Shown here piece after piece: positions 28,436 to 37,871 of a stretch of DNA of 64,000 bases. How positions within the stretch are numbered: position 1 is the first letter of the stretch; every line of letters begins with the position of its first letter. The position numbers were made by a program, and so were the translations under genes. The notes below the pieces were generated by a model. It made no database searches and was not told the origin of the DNA. It saw nothing but the letters and a program-made list of their open reading frames with translations. Source of the stretch: Candidatus Rifleibacteriota bacterium (GTDB taxonomy: Bacteria > Muiribacteriota > Ozemobacteria > Ozemobacterales > Ozemobacteraceae); contig CAJOND010000002.1 of NCBI GenBank assembly GCA_905236675.1, positions 1 to 64,000 of the forward strand, written 5' to 3'.

Positions 28436-29907
28436 CCGATTTATACGAAACCATCGTTGCTGAAACTCCTTTCGAAGCAAATATTATTGCAGAAGAACGA
28501 TATGGTAAAAACTACGAAGTAGTTAAAACAGATACCGTAAAAGAAAAGACCTTTTGGGGTTATAAAGAAATGGTTAGAATTACTGTAAGACCATTTATTA
28601 ACCACTTTAACAGTCATATGAATCAAAATAATTATTCTTTACAAAACCATTCAACTCCTAACCAACTAGATTCATTAAGTCATTATTCAGATAATAATAG
28701 CTTAAAAGAAACTCAAAGTTCTTATGAACCACGACAGGTTTCTGTTCCAATAAATGTTGCCAAAAATAATTATAGAAAAGCACAATCAAAGTTACGTATG
28801 TCCATTGATGGAATCCATGATATTCAGGAAGAAAACGTAGAAACAAAATCAGAAAAAATAACAAACAATAAAGATTATTCTGAACTAAGAGATGATTTGT
28901 TAGAAAGTATTAACGAATTAAGAAATGGTCGCAAAAAAGATAGAACCATAGCCGGGGAAATAAAAAACAATAGCATAACATCTAGAAAACTTGAAGAACT
29001 TCAAGAAAAAATAGAACTACTCACAGCTACGGTTTCAAAAATGGCTCAAAATTCCAACAACTTTCTCAAAGAGAATCAATTACCCCAGGGACTTTACGAC
29101 GTAGAAAAAGAATTACAAGATATAGAAACGCCCCAGGAAATAATAAAAGAACTATTCAGAGATTTAAGATTAAATTGCGATAAAGAAACTTTATGCAAAT
29201 CAAAAGACACCTATAATGCAATACATAGTTTAATAAAAAATAAACTTTCAATCTCTTCTGAATTTGAAATAAAAAAGAGTTCGGCACCGCAGGTAATAGT
29301 TTTAATGGGTCCAACAGGTGTTGGAAAGACAACAACTATAGCAAAACTAGCAGCTAAGTTTTGTTTCAACACTGAAAAACCTATAAAAGCATGTTTTTTA
29401 AATATAGACTTCTATAAATTAGGTGCAAAAGATCAATTACAAAAATATGCTGATATATTCCAGATTCCACTAGAAGATATTAGTTCTATAGCTAGTTTAG
29501 ATTACTTCTTAAACAAACACAAAGATGATGATTTGATTATTGTTGATACAGCAGGCAGAAGTCAATATGCACACGAAGATCTTGAAGAATTAAAAGCCTA
29601 TGTAAGCAGAATTCCAAATGCAACAAAATATTTAACCGTTTCTTCAACATCTAAATACAGTGATTTAAAAGAAATAGTTGCCAGCTTTGGACGCATAGGT
29701 TTTGACCATATTATTTTAACAAAAACAGACGAAACCAAAACTATAGGTCCTGCCGTAGGAATGCTTCTAAAGTCTAATAAGTCACTGGCCTATATAACTC
29801 ATGGACAGGCAGTTCCAGAAGACTACAGAATTGCAGACTTCGATTTTTTTGAAGAAAAAATATTTCATTCTTTACAAAACTTCAATAATCATAGACAAGT
29901 TTTATAA
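28432..29907 (+). CDS. flhF: SRP-type GTPase FlhF
   Basis: Places the flagellum at its site. It is 491 residues: a short basic B domain start, a long polar Asn/Gln/Lys linker (about 65-170), a helical N domain and the NG GTPase core. The core has MGPTGVGKTTT (near residue 292), IIVDTAGR and LTKTDE. The last is the G4 motif TKxD. The order flhA-X-flhG-flhF reverses the common flhA-flhF-flhG order. The start overlaps flhG by four bases (ATGA). Confidence 0.93.
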   Translation: MTDLYETIVAETPFEANIIAEERYGKNYEVVKTDTVKEKTFWGYKEMVRITVRPFINHFNSHMNQNNYSLQNHSTPNQLDSLSHYSDNNSLKETQSSYEPRQVSVPINVAKNNYRKAQSKLRMSIDGIHDIQEENVETKSEKITNNKDYSELRDDLLESINELRNGRKKDRTIAGEIKNNSITSRKLEELQEKIELLTATVSKMAQNSNNFLKENQLPQGLYDVEKELQDIETPQEIIKELFRDLRLNCDKETLCKSKDTYNAIHSLIKNKLSISSEFEIKKSSAPQVIVLMGPTGVGKTTTIAKLAAKFCFNTEKPIKACFLNIDFYKLGAKDQLQKYADIFQIPLEDISSIASLDYFLNKHKDDDLIIVDTAGRSQYAHEDLEELKAYVSRIPNATKYLTVSSTSKYSDLKEIVASFGRIGFDHIILTKTDETKTIGPAVGMLLKSNKSLAYITHGQAVPEDYRIADFDFFEEKIFHSLQNFNNHRQVL

Positions 29908-29921
29908 GAAAAAACAAATAT

Positions 29922-29951
29922 TTTCCTTTTTACTCCATTTTGGGGTATAAT
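29922..29951 (+). promoter_or_regulatory. Candidate promoter of cheA
   Basis: A clear TATAAT at 29946-29951 lies 54 bp before the cheA ATG. The -35 position (TTTCCT, 18 bp away) is weak. Confidence 0.4.
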
Positions 29952-30005
29952 TTGTAATCTGAAAAATGAAGTTATTAATTAAATAAACTTTAGCCGAGGC
30001 AATTG

Positions 30006-32267
30006 ATGGATATTGATCTATCCCAATATATGGGGATGTATATCGACGGTTCCAAAGAGAATCTCGATTTAATGGATAAATACCTACTGGCTTTAGAACA
30101 AGATCCGAGTAATCTTGAAGCAGTTGGAGAAATATTTAGAGCAGCTCATACTCTTAAAGGGATGTCTGCAACTATGGGTTTTGAAAAAGTAGCTCATCTG
30201 ACCCATGTTATGGAAAACATCCTGGATAAACTTCGAAACCATCAATTAGATGTTACACCTCCAATTATAGATTTGGTTTTTGAAACTTTTGATGTTTTAA
30301 GAGTTTTAATTAATGACAGTATAGAATCTACAGATTCAGGAGTAGATCTGGATGGTATTGTTGCGAAACTAAACGCAGCAGCAAATGGGCAGGCTCCTAG
30401 TGCAAAAGTTGAAGCCGCTCCTGCTCAAGCCCAAGCAACTTCCGCTTCATCTCAAGCTAGTAGTTCTAATAGCGGTGCAGATTCTGCAAAAGCTGCAGAA
30501 TTAGCTGATATAACAATAAACGAATTTGAAAATCAGGTTCTTCTAGAAGCTGCAAATAACAATCAAAATATATTATTAATAAAAGTAACTTTAGTTCCAG
30601 ACTGTCTGTTGAAAGCACCGAGAGCTTTTATGGTTACTAGAGGTTTAGAAGAGCTAAGTTTTGATACTATTAAATCAGTTCCAGACACAAAAGATATTGA
30701 AGAAGAAAAATTTGATTTATCTTTTAAGATGGTCGTGATAGGTCCAAAAACAGAAGCAGATGCCAGAGATGCTATAGAAGGCATTTCCGAAATAGAATCT
30801 GTTTTAATCATAAAGCTGTCTCCAAATGATTTTAAAATACAGTCTAGTATGGTTCAAGCACCTGCCCCTGCCCCTCGTCCAACCCCTGCACCTCCACCAC
30901 CTCCCACACCGCCTGTTGCCACACCAGTAGCAACACCAGTGATGCCCAGTGCTCCAGTCGTGCAGCCTGCGATGCCAACTACTCCTCCGCCTACACCGCC
31001 TGTTGTACCTCCTGCAGCTCCACCACCTCCTAACAAACCAGCTCCTCCAAAGCCAGCAGCTAAAGGTGGTGCTGAAAAGCATGCTACTCAAACAGTTCGT
31101 GTCGATATGCGTCGTCTTGACGAACTCATGAATCTTGCTGGGGAACTCGTTATCAACAGAACACGTTTATTTGAAATAGGTGGCAAGCATAAGTTAAAAG
31201 ATCTTAATGAAGCTCTGACACGCGTTTCTCAGATAAGTACCTCATTGCAAAGTGTTGTTATGCAGGTTCGAATGGTTCCTGTAGAACAGCTTTTTGAAAG
31301 ATTTCCAAGAATGGTGCGCGACCTTTCCAAAAAGCTTAATAAGAAAATAAATCTTGTGGTTGAAGGTAAGGAAACCGAAATGGATAGAACGGTTATAGAT
31401 GAAATCGGAGATCCAATGGTTCACCTAATAAGAAACTCCATAGACCACGGGATTGAGTTGCCTGAAGAACGTATTGCAAAAGGCAAACCAGAAGTTGGAA
31501 CCATAACTCTAATAGCTCGTCATGAAGGTAACAATGTATTAATAGAAGTTAAGGATGATGGCAAAGGCGTTGACCCAACAGTCGTAGGAAGAAAAGCTGT
31601 AGAAAAAGGCATGTTTACTCAGGAACAAATTAATAAAATGAGTCCTGAAGACATTCAGAAAATCATTTACCTGCCAGGTTTTTCTACTGCAGCCACAGTA
31701 AGTGATATTTCTGGTCGTGGTGTTGGGATGGATGCTGTTAAAGCAAAACTTGAAGACCTTAATGGAGTATTAGAGCTAGAATCAAAAGTCAACGAAGGAT
31801 CAAAAGTAACAATCAAATTACCTTTGACATTGGCAATTTTGCAAGCTCTAATGGTAAGAATCGGCAAAGAAATATTTGCTATTCCTTTGGGTTCTGTTCA
31901 AGAAACAATGGATATAACAAAATCTGACATTAATATAGTTCAGCATCAAGAAGTTACTTTATTACGTGGTGATGTACTTCCAATCATAAGGTTAAGAAAC
32001 ATTTTAAATGTTCCGACTACGGAAGAAGAAAAAAAAGCTTTAGATGCCAAAGAAGATGAAATATCAATAGTTGTATGTTCTTCAGGGGAAAAACGAGCAG
32101 GTTTTATGGTAGATGAACTACAGGGACAACAAGAAATAGTTATTAAGTCTCTTGGAAACCTGCTTAGCGGAATTCCAGGAATAATGGGTGCAACAATGCG
32201 TGGTGACGGTGACGTTGCATTGATTCTTGATATACCTGCTTTCTTCCAAAAAGGGCAGTCAATGTAG
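30006..32267 (+). CDS. cheA: Chemotaxis histidine kinase CheA
   Basis: Receptor-coupled kinase that phosphorylates CheY and CheB. It has about 753 residues. The HPt domain carries the phospho-acceptor His48 (AAHTLKG). A Thermotoga/Firmicutes-like P2 domain lies at about 185-275, a Pro-rich linker at about 283-355, and dimerisation helices follow. The ATPase core has NSIDHG, DDGKG and GRGVGMD. A CheW-like regulatory domain ends the protein. I chose the ATG at 30006, six bases after CCGAGG, over a TTG just before it. The start also matches the paralogue's first residues. The paralogue follows after 34 bp. Confidence 0.95.
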   Translation: MDIDLSQYMGMYIDGSKENLDLMDKYLLALEQDPSNLEAVGEIFRAAHTLKGMSATMGFEKVAHLTHVMENILDKLRNHQLDVTPPIIDLVFETFDVLRVLINDSIESTDSGVDLDGIVAKLNAAANGQAPSAKVEAAPAQAQATSASSQASSSNSGADSAKAAELADITINEFENQVLLEAANNNQNILLIKVTLVPDCLLKAPRAFMVTRGLEELSFDTIKSVPDTKDIEEEKFDLSFKMVVIGPKTEADARDAIEGISEIESVLIIKLSPNDFKIQSSMVQAPAPAPRPTPAPPPPPTPPVATPVATPVMPSAPVVQPAMPTTPPPTPPVVPPAAPPPPNKPAPPKPAAKGGAEKHATQTVRVDMRRLDELMNLAGELVINRTRLFEIGGKHKLKDLNEALTRVSQISTSLQSVVMQVRMVPVEQLFERFPRMVRDLSKKLNKKINLVVEGKETEMDRTVIDEIGDPMVHLIRNSIDHGIELPEERIAKGKPEVGTITLIARHEGNNVLIEVKDDGKGVDPTVVGRKAVEKGMFTQEQINKMSPEDIQKIIYLPGFSTAATVSDISGRGVGMDAVKAKLEDLNGVLELESKVNEGSKVTIKLPLTLAILQALMVRIGKEIFAIPLGSVQETMDITKSDINIVQHQEVTLLRGDVLPIIRLRNILNVPTTEEEKKALDAKEDEISIVVCSSGEKRAGFMVDELQGQQEIVIKSLGNLLSGIPGIMGATMRGDGDVALILDIPAFFQKGQSM

Positions 32268-32301
32268 CAAGTATGATGAATCTAAATAAGGAGTATTAGC
32301 T

Positions 32302-33822
32302 TTGGAAATAGATCTTTCTGAATATATGGGAGCCTACATTGACGGTGCCCGTGAAAATCTAGATTTGATGGACAAAAGACTGCTAGAATTAGAGCAGAAT
32401 CCTTCAAACACAGAAGCTGTAGGTGAAATATTCAGAGCCGCTCATACTCTTAAAGGAATGTCGGCTACAATGGGCTTTGAAAAAATAGCCCATCTCACCC
32501 ATGAAATGGAAAACCTTCTCGACAAACTGAGAAACAATCAGTTAGCCGTTACTCCTCCTGTTATTGATTTAATATTTGAAACTTTTGATATTTTAAGAAC
32601 CTTAGTTGATGACAGTATAAACCAAACAGAATCAACTATAGATTTGGGTGAAATATCAGCAAAACTTGGAGCAATGGCTAATGGAACAGCTCCATCTCAA
32701 ACTGCTTCTCAACCAGCAGTTAGTAATACTCCAGCATCATCTCAACAGTATTCAAGTAACAATGTTGCAAAATCTAATAATACTGATATTTCAGAATTTG
32801 GTCTTTCAGAATTAGAGCTATCTAGCTTGCACGAATCCAAAGATAATAACAAACATGTAATACTATTAAAAGTATCGCTTGTTTCTGACTGCTTGTTAAA
32901 AGGTCCTCGCGTATTTATGGTAATGCGTGCAATAGAGGAATGCCAAGCTGAAATAGCAAAATCATTACCAGATGTAAAAGACTTAGAAAATGAAAAATTT
33001 GATAAATCTTTCAAAATGATTTTGATTTCTTCTCAAAGCTGTCAAGAAGTTAAAGAAGCTATTGAAGGGATTTCAGAAATAGAAAGTGTTGAAACTATAG
33101 AGTTAGATTTATCGGAAACATATGGTGAAACCGACAATTCTACTCCAGTAGCTAAACCAGTTTATTCTGCACCTAGTCAGCCAATTTCTCCACCACCAGT
33201 TCAAATTCAGAAACCAGTTCAAGCTGCTCCCCAACCACGAACTCCTGTTTATACACAGCAAGCCTCAACACCTGTTTCTATTCCTCAAGCTCCGTCCCAA
33301 CCTTCTATTGTTACTCCTGCAGCTCCTTCGCAACCACCTCAAACACCACCAGAAGAACAAGAAGAAGAAAAAGAAGTTATTGGTTTTACTCAAATTATTA
33401 CATTTGTTTTAGCGGGTGAAACTTACGCTCTGGAAATTCAACAAGTTGAAACAATCATTAATATTACCAATATAACAAGGGTTCCTAAAGCCCCATCTCA
33501 TATTGATGGTGTAATAAATCTACGTGGGGAAATAATTCCTGTTATAAACACTCGCCGAAGATTAAAACTTGGTGAAATAGAAAAGTCCCCAAATAATCAG
33601 ATTATTATTCTTAATTTCGAAGAAGAAAAAGTTAAAGTTGGATTTCTAGTAGATAGCGTCAAAGAAGTTAAAATTCTACCAGAAACTTCTATTGAACCAC
33701 CTACTAGAGTTAGTGAAAGTGTAGATATTGAATATTTACGTGGTGTAGGTAAAATAGATAAAGATATTATTATCCTTCTAAATGCTCACAGAATAATTTT
33801 TGATAATCCAAAAGAAGAATAA
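32302..33822 (+). CDS. Kinase-less CheA paralogue: HPt-P2-CheW fusion
   Basis: The first 280 of 506 residues match CheA next door nearly position by position: HPt with His48 in AAHTLKG, then the P2-like domain (about 180-280). A Pro/Gln-rich linker follows, then a single CheW domain (about 365-500; INLRGEIIPVINTR). Dimerisation and ATPase domains are absent, so it cannot phosphorylate itself. It may receive phosphate from CheA in trans, dock CheY and sit in the receptor array through CheW. The start is TTG, set by alignment to CheA, with AAGGAG upstream. It probably arose by partial cheA duplication. Confidence 0.88.
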   Translation: MEIDLSEYMGAYIDGARENLDLMDKRLLELEQNPSNTEAVGEIFRAAHTLKGMSATMGFEKIAHLTHEMENLLDKLRNNQLAVTPPVIDLIFETFDILRTLVDDSINQTESTIDLGEISAKLGAMANGTAPSQTASQPAVSNTPASSQQYSSNNVAKSNNTDISEFGLSELELSSLHESKDNNKHVILLKVSLVSDCLLKGPRVFMVMRAIEECQAEIAKSLPDVKDLENEKFDKSFKMILISSQSCQEVKEAIEGISEIESVETIELDLSETYGETDNSTPVAKPVYSAPSQPISPPPVQIQKPVQAAPQPRTPVYTQQASTPVSIPQAPSQPSIVTPAAPSQPPQTPPEEQEEEKEVIGFTQIITFVLAGETYALEIQQVETIINITNITRVPKAPSHIDGVINLRGEIIPVINTRRRLKLGEIEKSPNNQIIILNFEEEKVKVGFLVDSVKEVKILPETSIEPPTRVSESVDIEYLRGVGKIDKDIIILLNAHRIIFDNPKEE

Positions 33823-33824
33823 TC

Positions 33825-34430
33825 TTAAAAAACAGAATCAAAAAGTCTAGTCATAATTCCATGACGATTAGCTCTTGAAACAGTCCCCTTGCCATCAAAC
33901 TTTATCTGAGCATCAGCAAGAAGCTTTGAATCTATACTGTTGTTGGCATTTATATCTTTTGGTCTTGCTACACCTCTTACTCTCATTATCTGAGTTTCTT
34001 TATTAACAGCAATATTTCGGCTGCCTTCAATTAGTAAATTTCCATTTGGAAGAATTTCAAGAACAGTTGCAGTAATAGTACCTTCAAGGCTACCACTTCT
34101 TGTTGTAGTGCCTTCCCCATCAAATTCGTTATTTATTCTCTGTTCTCCAGTGATGTTTTTCATGATTTTCTTAAATATCGGAATTTTTGGCTGTGCTGTA
34201 GCTTCTGTTTTTGTTTCTTTTTCAGTTTTTGTTGTTGCTTTTGATTGAGCACTAGTTGATTCTGAAATAACAATTGTAATTATATCACCAGGCTGATAGT
34301 TTCTTGCAGCTCCCTGTGAAGAATAAAGATCGTTTCCGTTTAGCCAAAGAGAAGCAGCATTGCATTGAAATGCATTTCCGAAAAGAGTTAAACCTATTGC
34401 CAAAACTAGAGTCAAATTATTTCTGCGCAT
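33825..34430 (-). CDS. flgH: Flagellar L-ring protein FlgH
   Basis: Forms the outer-membrane ring around the rod. It is 201 residues, with a signal peptide (about residues 1-26). Motifs SLW...DLYSSQGAARNYQPGDIITI and GNLLIEGSR...VRGVARPKDI are typical of FlgH. Oddity: the usual lipoprotein Cys is not in a good lipobox (AFQC), and cleavage after NAA seems more likely. It is the last gene of the DUF501-flgF-flgG-flgA-flgH operon, overlaps flgA by 14 bp, and ends two bases from the convergent CheW-fusion stop. No flgI follows. Confidence 0.93.
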   Translation of the reverse strand: MRRNNLTLVLAIGLTLFGNAFQCNAASLWLNGNDLYSSQGAARNYQPGDIITIVISESTSAQSKATTKTEKETKTEATAQPKIPIFKKIMKNITGEQRINNEFDGEGTTTRSGSLEGTITATVLEILPNGNLLIEGSRNIAVNKETQIMRVRGVARPKDINANNSIDSKLLADAQIKFDGKGTVSRANRHGIMTRLFDSVF

Positions 34431-35502
34431 ATTCTACAACACCTTTTTCTGTTATTACACCGCTGATTCTGCGTTTATTCTTTAAATTAATCAGTTCTAT
34501 TTCATCCCCACTATTGCCGCCTTGAACAGCTTTTGCAGGTATACTTAAAGAAAGAGCTCCGCTATTAACTCTAAATTCAACATTTTCTCCTGGTTTTACA
34601 AGAAAACTTTCATTTAAAGCTGTATTTTTCAATGTTGCTGACATCATATTCAAAGCTTGAGGTGTCCTTATTCCCTCGGCTTTTGAAGTTGTTTTACGAC
34701 CTTGAGCTGTTTTAACTGCTGTTCCAGACTTAGATAAATCTGAATATCTAATAATGGTTCCTGCCGATTTAAATCTATCTAAAGTTTTTCCCAAAACATC
34801 TTTATATAAAACTGCAGTATTATTCTTTTCGTTTTTTATAGTATAGGGAACAGGTTTAATCATGTCTTCTGTAATAACTTCACCTGGTTTTACTAACTGG
34901 CAAAGTTCAGCAGCTTCGATAGTTTTACTAACATTTACCTGAATAAGCTGTCTGAAAGGGCCACCTTCTGTTTCAGCTTCCAAAGCGAACAATCTCATAC
35001 CCAATTCATTACTTGAATTTGATTTCACATTCCAACTTAAAATATTTCCTGGCAATACTATTATAGAAGACAGTCTAGAGTAATCAAATGTTAATTTGTC
35101 ATCAGTATCTGATTGGCATATTTCTTCTATTTTTGATTTCACGTAATCGCTACTTAATGCTGTTCCAAGTCTTTTAATTGTCACATTTTCAGGAATTTCT
35201 ATAGAATCAGCTAAATCACCAAGTTTTTGACTAATACTTTCTTTATCAAGAATTATTTCTCCTAAAGGATTAGGTATATTGCCTAATTGAATATTAGCCA
35301 GTTCCTTAGTAAGATTTTCATCTGCATTTCTAACTAATGAATCTGCGTTTACTATGCTTCCAGCAACAACTGCACTTCTTTTCAAAGAAACGGGATTGCT
35401 TGAATAACCCTGCTTTTTCATTGTTGCCATAACTGGATTGCTTAATGAAATTCCAACTATACTGAGAATAATGCTATTAATAATAGTGTTACGTGAAATC
35501 AT
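34417..35502 (-). CDS. flgA: Flagellar P-ring assembly chaperone FlgA
   Basis: Periplasmic helper for P-ring (FlgI) assembly. It is 361 residues, longer than typical FlgA (about 220), with an N-terminal extension. A signal-like helix starts the protein. A SAF-type domain is seen (LVKPGEVITEDMI), and the typical end (FLVKPGENVEFRV, GEIEL-like stretch, SGVITEKGVVEY) is complete. An insert of about 40 residues separates the two. It starts nine bases after the flgG stop. Confidence 0.88.
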   Translation of the reverse strand: MISRNTIINSIILSIVGISLSNPVMATMKKQGYSSNPVSLKRSAVVAGSIVNADSLVRNADENLTKELANIQLGNIPNPLGEIILDKESISQKLGDLADSIEIPENVTIKRLGTALSSDYVKSKIEEICQSDTDDKLTFDYSRLSSIIVLPGNILSWNVKSNSSNELGMRLFALEAETEGGPFRQLIQVNVSKTIEAAELCQLVKPGEVITEDMIKPVPYTIKNEKNNTAVLYKDVLGKTLDRFKSAGTIIRYSDLSKSGTAVKTAQGRKTTSKAEGIRTPQALNMMSATLKNTALNESFLVKPGENVEFRVNSGALSLSIPAKAVQGGNSGDEIELINLKNKRRISGVITEKGVVEYAQK

Positions 35503-35511
35503 TTTAATTTA

Positions 35512-36300
35512 CTATCTCCTGAGATTGTTAGCTATCTGCAGCATGGTATCTGAAGTCTGTATTGTCTTAGAATTTGCTTCATATGCGCGTTGTGCAACAA
35601 TCATATTTACCATTTCTTCAACGACTTTAACATTTGACATTTCAATAAAACCTTGAGCTATTTCGCCGAATTCATCAGTGCCAGGAAGTCCTACTACAGG
35701 GTCACCAGAACTGCCTGATGGAACGAAAAGATTCTTACCTAATGCTCTCAAACCTGATGGGTTTATAAAATCAGCTAATTCAATCTGACCTATAACTTCA
35801 AGGTCAGTCTGGTTAGGCATTTTGGCAGCAATAATACCACCAGAAGTAATGTTTAGACCAAGTGCGTCTTGAGGAATAGTAACTTCTGGAAGAACAGTAT
35901 AGCCATTTGAAGTAACAATTATTCCATCTTCAGATATTTTCCAAGCACCATCTCTAGTGTAAGCAATATCACCGTTTGGGAGCTGAACCTGGAAGAAACC
36001 TTCACCTTCTATAGCCACATCAAGAGATTCGTCCGTCTGCTGATATTCGCCCTGGGAGAATAACCTGTGGGTTGCAACAGGTTTAACACCATGACCAAGC
36101 TGAACACCAACTGGATATTTGTGGTCTGCAGTAATTGGTGCACCTGGCTCAATAATTGTCTGATACATCAAGTCTTCAAAGTCAACACGTTGTTTTTTAT
36201 AGCCTGTAGTAGAAACGTTAGCCAAATTGTTTGATACTACTGCTATGTGTGTTTCCTGTCCTTTCATGCCAGTCGAAGCTGACCATAATGATCTCATCAT
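35512..36300 (-). CDS. flgG: Flagellar distal rod protein FlgG
   Basis: Builds the distal rod. It is 262 residues, the standard size. The N-terminal rod signature SNNLANVSTTGYKK and the C-terminal helix NVKVVEEMVNMIVAQRAYEANSK are present, with the FlgG-specific ALYTA-like core between. It lies 41 bp after flgF on the minus strand and 9 bp before flgA. Confidence 0.96.
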   Translation of the reverse strand: MMRSLWSASTGMKGQETHIAVVSNNLANVSTTGYKKQRVDFEDLMYQTIIEPGAPITADHKYPVGVQLGHGVKPVATHRLFSQGEYQQTDESLDVAIEGEGFFQVQLPNGDIAYTRDGAWKISEDGIIVTSNGYTVLPEVTIPQDALGLNITSGGIIAAKMPNQTDLEVIGQIELADFINPSGLRALGKNLFVPSGSSGDPVVGLPGTDEFGEIAQGFIEMSNVKVVEEMVNMIVAQRAYEANSKTIQTSDTMLQIANNLRR

Positions 36301-36341
36301 AGGACTTTATTCCTCCGTTTGCTTTGAATTAATTTTTACTA

Positions 36342-37187
36342 TCAAGAGCGTCTGGTTGTTCCAACGCTATTAATACATTTGTCTAAGAGATTGTCATGTG
36401 ATTGAATTACCTTAGAATTTGCTTCGTAAGCTCTTGATACTTCAATCATTCTGACCATTTCTTCTACAACACTAAAATTTGGTTTTTCCAAATATCCTGG
36501 TAAAAAATTTGTTTCAGCTCTGGTGACATCACCGTATGCTCTTATAAACTTATTTGAACCCTCTTTTCTAAAAGCTTTTCTATCGGCTGCAATACCAGTA
36601 ACAATTCTGAATAAAGGTTCGTTATCCAATAAAACTCGCCCTTCTTCATCAACAGTGCATTTCTTTCCCAAACCGACCTGAATACGTTGGAAATTAGCAT
36701 TTACAGTTCCATCATCGTTGATAAGAACTCCAGAATTCTGATCTTCATCACCAAGAATTTCACCTAAAATATAATCCCCGTTAGAATCCATCAAAAAGCC
36801 TTCATCATCAAGGGTCCATGAGCCATCACGAGAGAATCTGATTCCATTTTTCCCATCAACAATAAAGAAAGCTTTTTCGTTATCCAGACTTACATCAAGC
36901 TCATTGCCTGTGTAACTCATTTTTCCAGCTTCCCATCTAGTATAGGTTTCGTCGGCAATAGCTCCTGTACCAATTTTTCCTATTCGAGGGTATTTATAAA
37001 TAGGTCTTGGAGGATAAAGTTTTCCATCATTAACTCTGCGTATACGCATGGCTGGAAGTTCTTTAAAAACCATGCCATCCTGCTTATAGCCTGTTGTGTC
37101 AACATTTGCAAGATTGTTGGCAACCTGATCCTGACGCATGGTTTCAACCAACATTCCAGCGGCTGAGGTGTATATACCTCGTATCAT
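36342..37187 (-). CDS. flgF: Flagellar proximal rod protein FlgF
   Basis: Rod protein with the conserved N-terminal motif NNLANVDTTGYKQ and the C-terminal helix SVVEEMVRMIEVSRAYEANSK. It is 281 residues, slightly long for FlgF, with an insert in the middle third. GGAGG lies six bases before the ATG, and the start overlaps the DUF501 stop (ATGA). A second FlgG-like name is possible, but the pairing with flgG favours FlgF. Confidence 0.9.
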   Translation of the reverse strand: MIRGIYTSAAGMLVETMRQDQVANNLANVDTTGYKQDGMVFKELPAMRIRRVNDGKLYPPRPIYKYPRIGKIGTGAIADETYTRWEAGKMSYTGNELDVSLDNEKAFFIVDGKNGIRFSRDGSWTLDDEGFLMDSNGDYILGEILGDEDQNSGVLINDDGTVNANFQRIQVGLGKKCTVDEEGRVLLDNEPLFRIVTGIAADRKAFRKEGSNKFIRAYGDVTRAETNFLPGYLEKPNFSVVEEMVRMIEVSRAYEANSKVIQSHDNLLDKCINSVGTTRRS

Positions 37188-37741
37188 TTTTCGCCTCCAA
37201 TTGATTCACAACCACAATTTGAGTCTTTTAAGCAAATACCAGTTTTTTCCAGTATCTCTTTTCCAATTGGATTATTGCCAAAAGCCAAATAATGAGCTAA
37301 ATGTGCGTGTAGACATTTGACTCCATGATAATCACGGCTTCCTGCCACACTAGTATTTTTCAGAATTTCATAAATATGGTCAGGAAGAGGTTTTGTAAAC
37401 TTATCTTGAGCTAGTTTCAATCTGTAGTCTGCTATTTCTTTCTGCCCTTTGAGAAATTCATCTCGAAAATCCTTATCCATTCTTAGTTTTTGGGAATAAT
37501 ATTTAACGAAACCCTGTTGTTCTAAGTCTGCCACAAGAGCTTTTAATCTTGGGCATACCAACCAGATAAAAGATGGAAAAGGCTTCCATATGTTATCTTC
37601 AAGGAATATTGGATCTGCAACTAAGGTTTGGGGACAGCCATTGGCACATCTAGTCTTGATAATAAAAGGAGTTCTGGGGGGACGTCCAAGAAGGGCAACC
37701 GCTTTTAAGTAATCCTTTTCTTCTAAAGATTTATCTGCCAT
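37184..37741 (-). CDS. DUF501 family protein
   Basis: A 185-residue protein with the family hallmarks LGRPPRTPF, CANGCPQT, PFPSFIWLVCP and VKCLHAHLAHYLAFGNNPIG. The spaced Cys/His residues hint at metal binding. The function of DUF501 is not known; in Actinobacteria it usually sits near cell-division genes such as ftsB. Here it is the first gene of a flagellar operon. It overlaps flgF by four bases and has a sigma28-type promoter about 40 bp upstream. Confidence 0.88.
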   Translation of the reverse strand: MADKSLEEKDYLKAVALLGRPPRTPFIIKTRCANGCPQTLVADPIFLEDNIWKPFPSFIWLVCPRLKALVADLEQQGFVKYYSQKLRMDKDFRDEFLKGQKEIADYRLKLAQDKFTKPLPDHIYEILKNTSVAGSRDYHGVKCLHAHLAHYLAFGNNPIGKEILEKTGICLKDSNCGCESIGGEK

Positions 37742-37778
37742 AGCCTATTATTCCCTAACTAATTATTTCTTAGGAAAT

Positions 37779-37806
37779 AAATCGGCATTTTGCTCCTCAG
37801 ACTTTA
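37779..37806 (-). promoter_or_regulatory. Sigma28 (FliA/SigD)-type promoter of the DUF501-flgF operon
   Basis: Minus strand: TAAA, 16 bp, GCCGATTT, against a consensus of TAAA-N15/16-GCCGATAT. It is preceded by AAAAAAAGC exactly as at the fliK promoter, and lies about 38 bp before the first start codon. Confidence 0.65.
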
Positions 37807-37871
37807 GCTTTTTTTAAAATTTAATTAATTTTTTTAAAAGCCTATCATTAGCAGTATTTTTCATATACTAG

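Noticed and set aside
30804..31131. Short Gly- or Arg/Trp-rich ORFs around 30804-31131.
   Set aside because: They are frame shadows of the Pro-rich linker of CheA.
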